Source: Bacillota bacterium (GTDB lineage: Bacteria; Bacillota; Desulfitobacteriia; Desulfitobacteriales; Desulfitobacteriaceae). Taken from it: a stretch of DNA of 35,133 nucleotides. The stretch spans positions 1 through 35,133 of the forward strand of contig JAJZPA010000011.1 of NCBI GenBank assembly GCA_021811425.1, read 5' to 3'. This document shows positions 35,057-35,133 of this stretch, piece by piece. The translations under genes and the position numbers were made by a program. Within the stretch, counting starts at the first letter, position 1. Each line of letters starts with the position of its first letter. The notes beneath the pieces were generated by a model. The model saw only the letters and a program-made list of their open reading frames with translations, made no database searches and was not told the origin of the DNA.

Positions 35057-35133
35057 CCATAAGTAACTGTCGATGAATAATCTCTCCTCACACTAACAGC
35101 AAAGACACCTCGTTTTCGGCGTCTAGTTTTCGG

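Overview
The window looks like a chromosomal segment of a spore-former-type Clostridia, most like Peptococcaceae/Desulfitobacteriaceae (Desulfitobacterium/Desulfosporosinus relatives). This is inferred from moderate GC, strong AGGAGG ribosome sites, many GTG/TTG starts, a ThiD2-ThiE fusion, a type-2 ThiF, an SLH-anchored YcdB-like protein, GlpP, and short GGGGA.../...TCCCC dispersed repeats. No rRNA, tRNA, CRISPR array, IS transposase or prophage block was seen.

Layout. (1) 1-1284, minus strand: a VapD-family gene cut by the window edge (absent from the ORF track), the antiterminator GlpP and a small glutaredoxin-like protein. (2) 1522-7127, plus strand: a complete thiamin module. A promoter, a TPP riboswitch and a terminator precede thiS-thiG-thiH-thiF-thiD2E-thiC, giving both the thiazole and pyrimidine branches plus their condensation. 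(3) 17276 down to 7135, minus strand: a 12-gene urea cluster, urtABCDE (high-affinity urea ABC importer) followed by ureABCEFGD (nickel urease and its maturation factors). The urtA leader carries a promoter and a terminator-like hairpin. (4) 17666-20514: a SAM-dependent O-methyltransferase-like gene, a scar with two broken genes facing opposite ways, a dispersed repeat, and a DUF401 membrane protein whose last residues and stop are encoded by that repeat.

(5) 20637-21746, plus strand: an EamA/DMT-family transporter preceded by what I consider the most interesting object in the window. A 16-codon leader ORF is followed by four RNA segments able to form two alternative sets of perfect or near-perfect stems, one of which buries the transporter's Shine-Dalgarno sequence. 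This is the architecture of ermC-type translational attenuators, in which a stalled ribosome on a leader peptide switches on the downstream gene. (6) 21850-23592: an XRE-cupin regulator divergent from azlCD (branched-chain amino acid exporter type), with a 12-bp perfect inverted repeat between them. (7) 23328-25784, minus strand: zwf and a cyclase-family gene whose reading frame runs antisense into azlD. (8) 25917-28715, plus strand: trkA-trkH potassium uptake. (9) 28767-35056: a secreted YcdB/SLH protein, a LarA-type nickel racemase with its own strong promoter, a palindromic dispersed repeat, a 3-hydroxyisobutyrate-dehydrogenase-family oxidoreductase and a CNNM/HlyC-CorC family membrane protein.

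Working together: UrtABCDE brings in urea and UreABC splits it to ammonia with nickel delivered by UreDEFG. The thi operon makes thiamin phosphate under TPP feedback. The rest is a set of small independent transcription units (transport, redox, surface) separated by clear bidirectional terminators. Gene functions rest on recognised motifs and residues in the translations. No database search was run.
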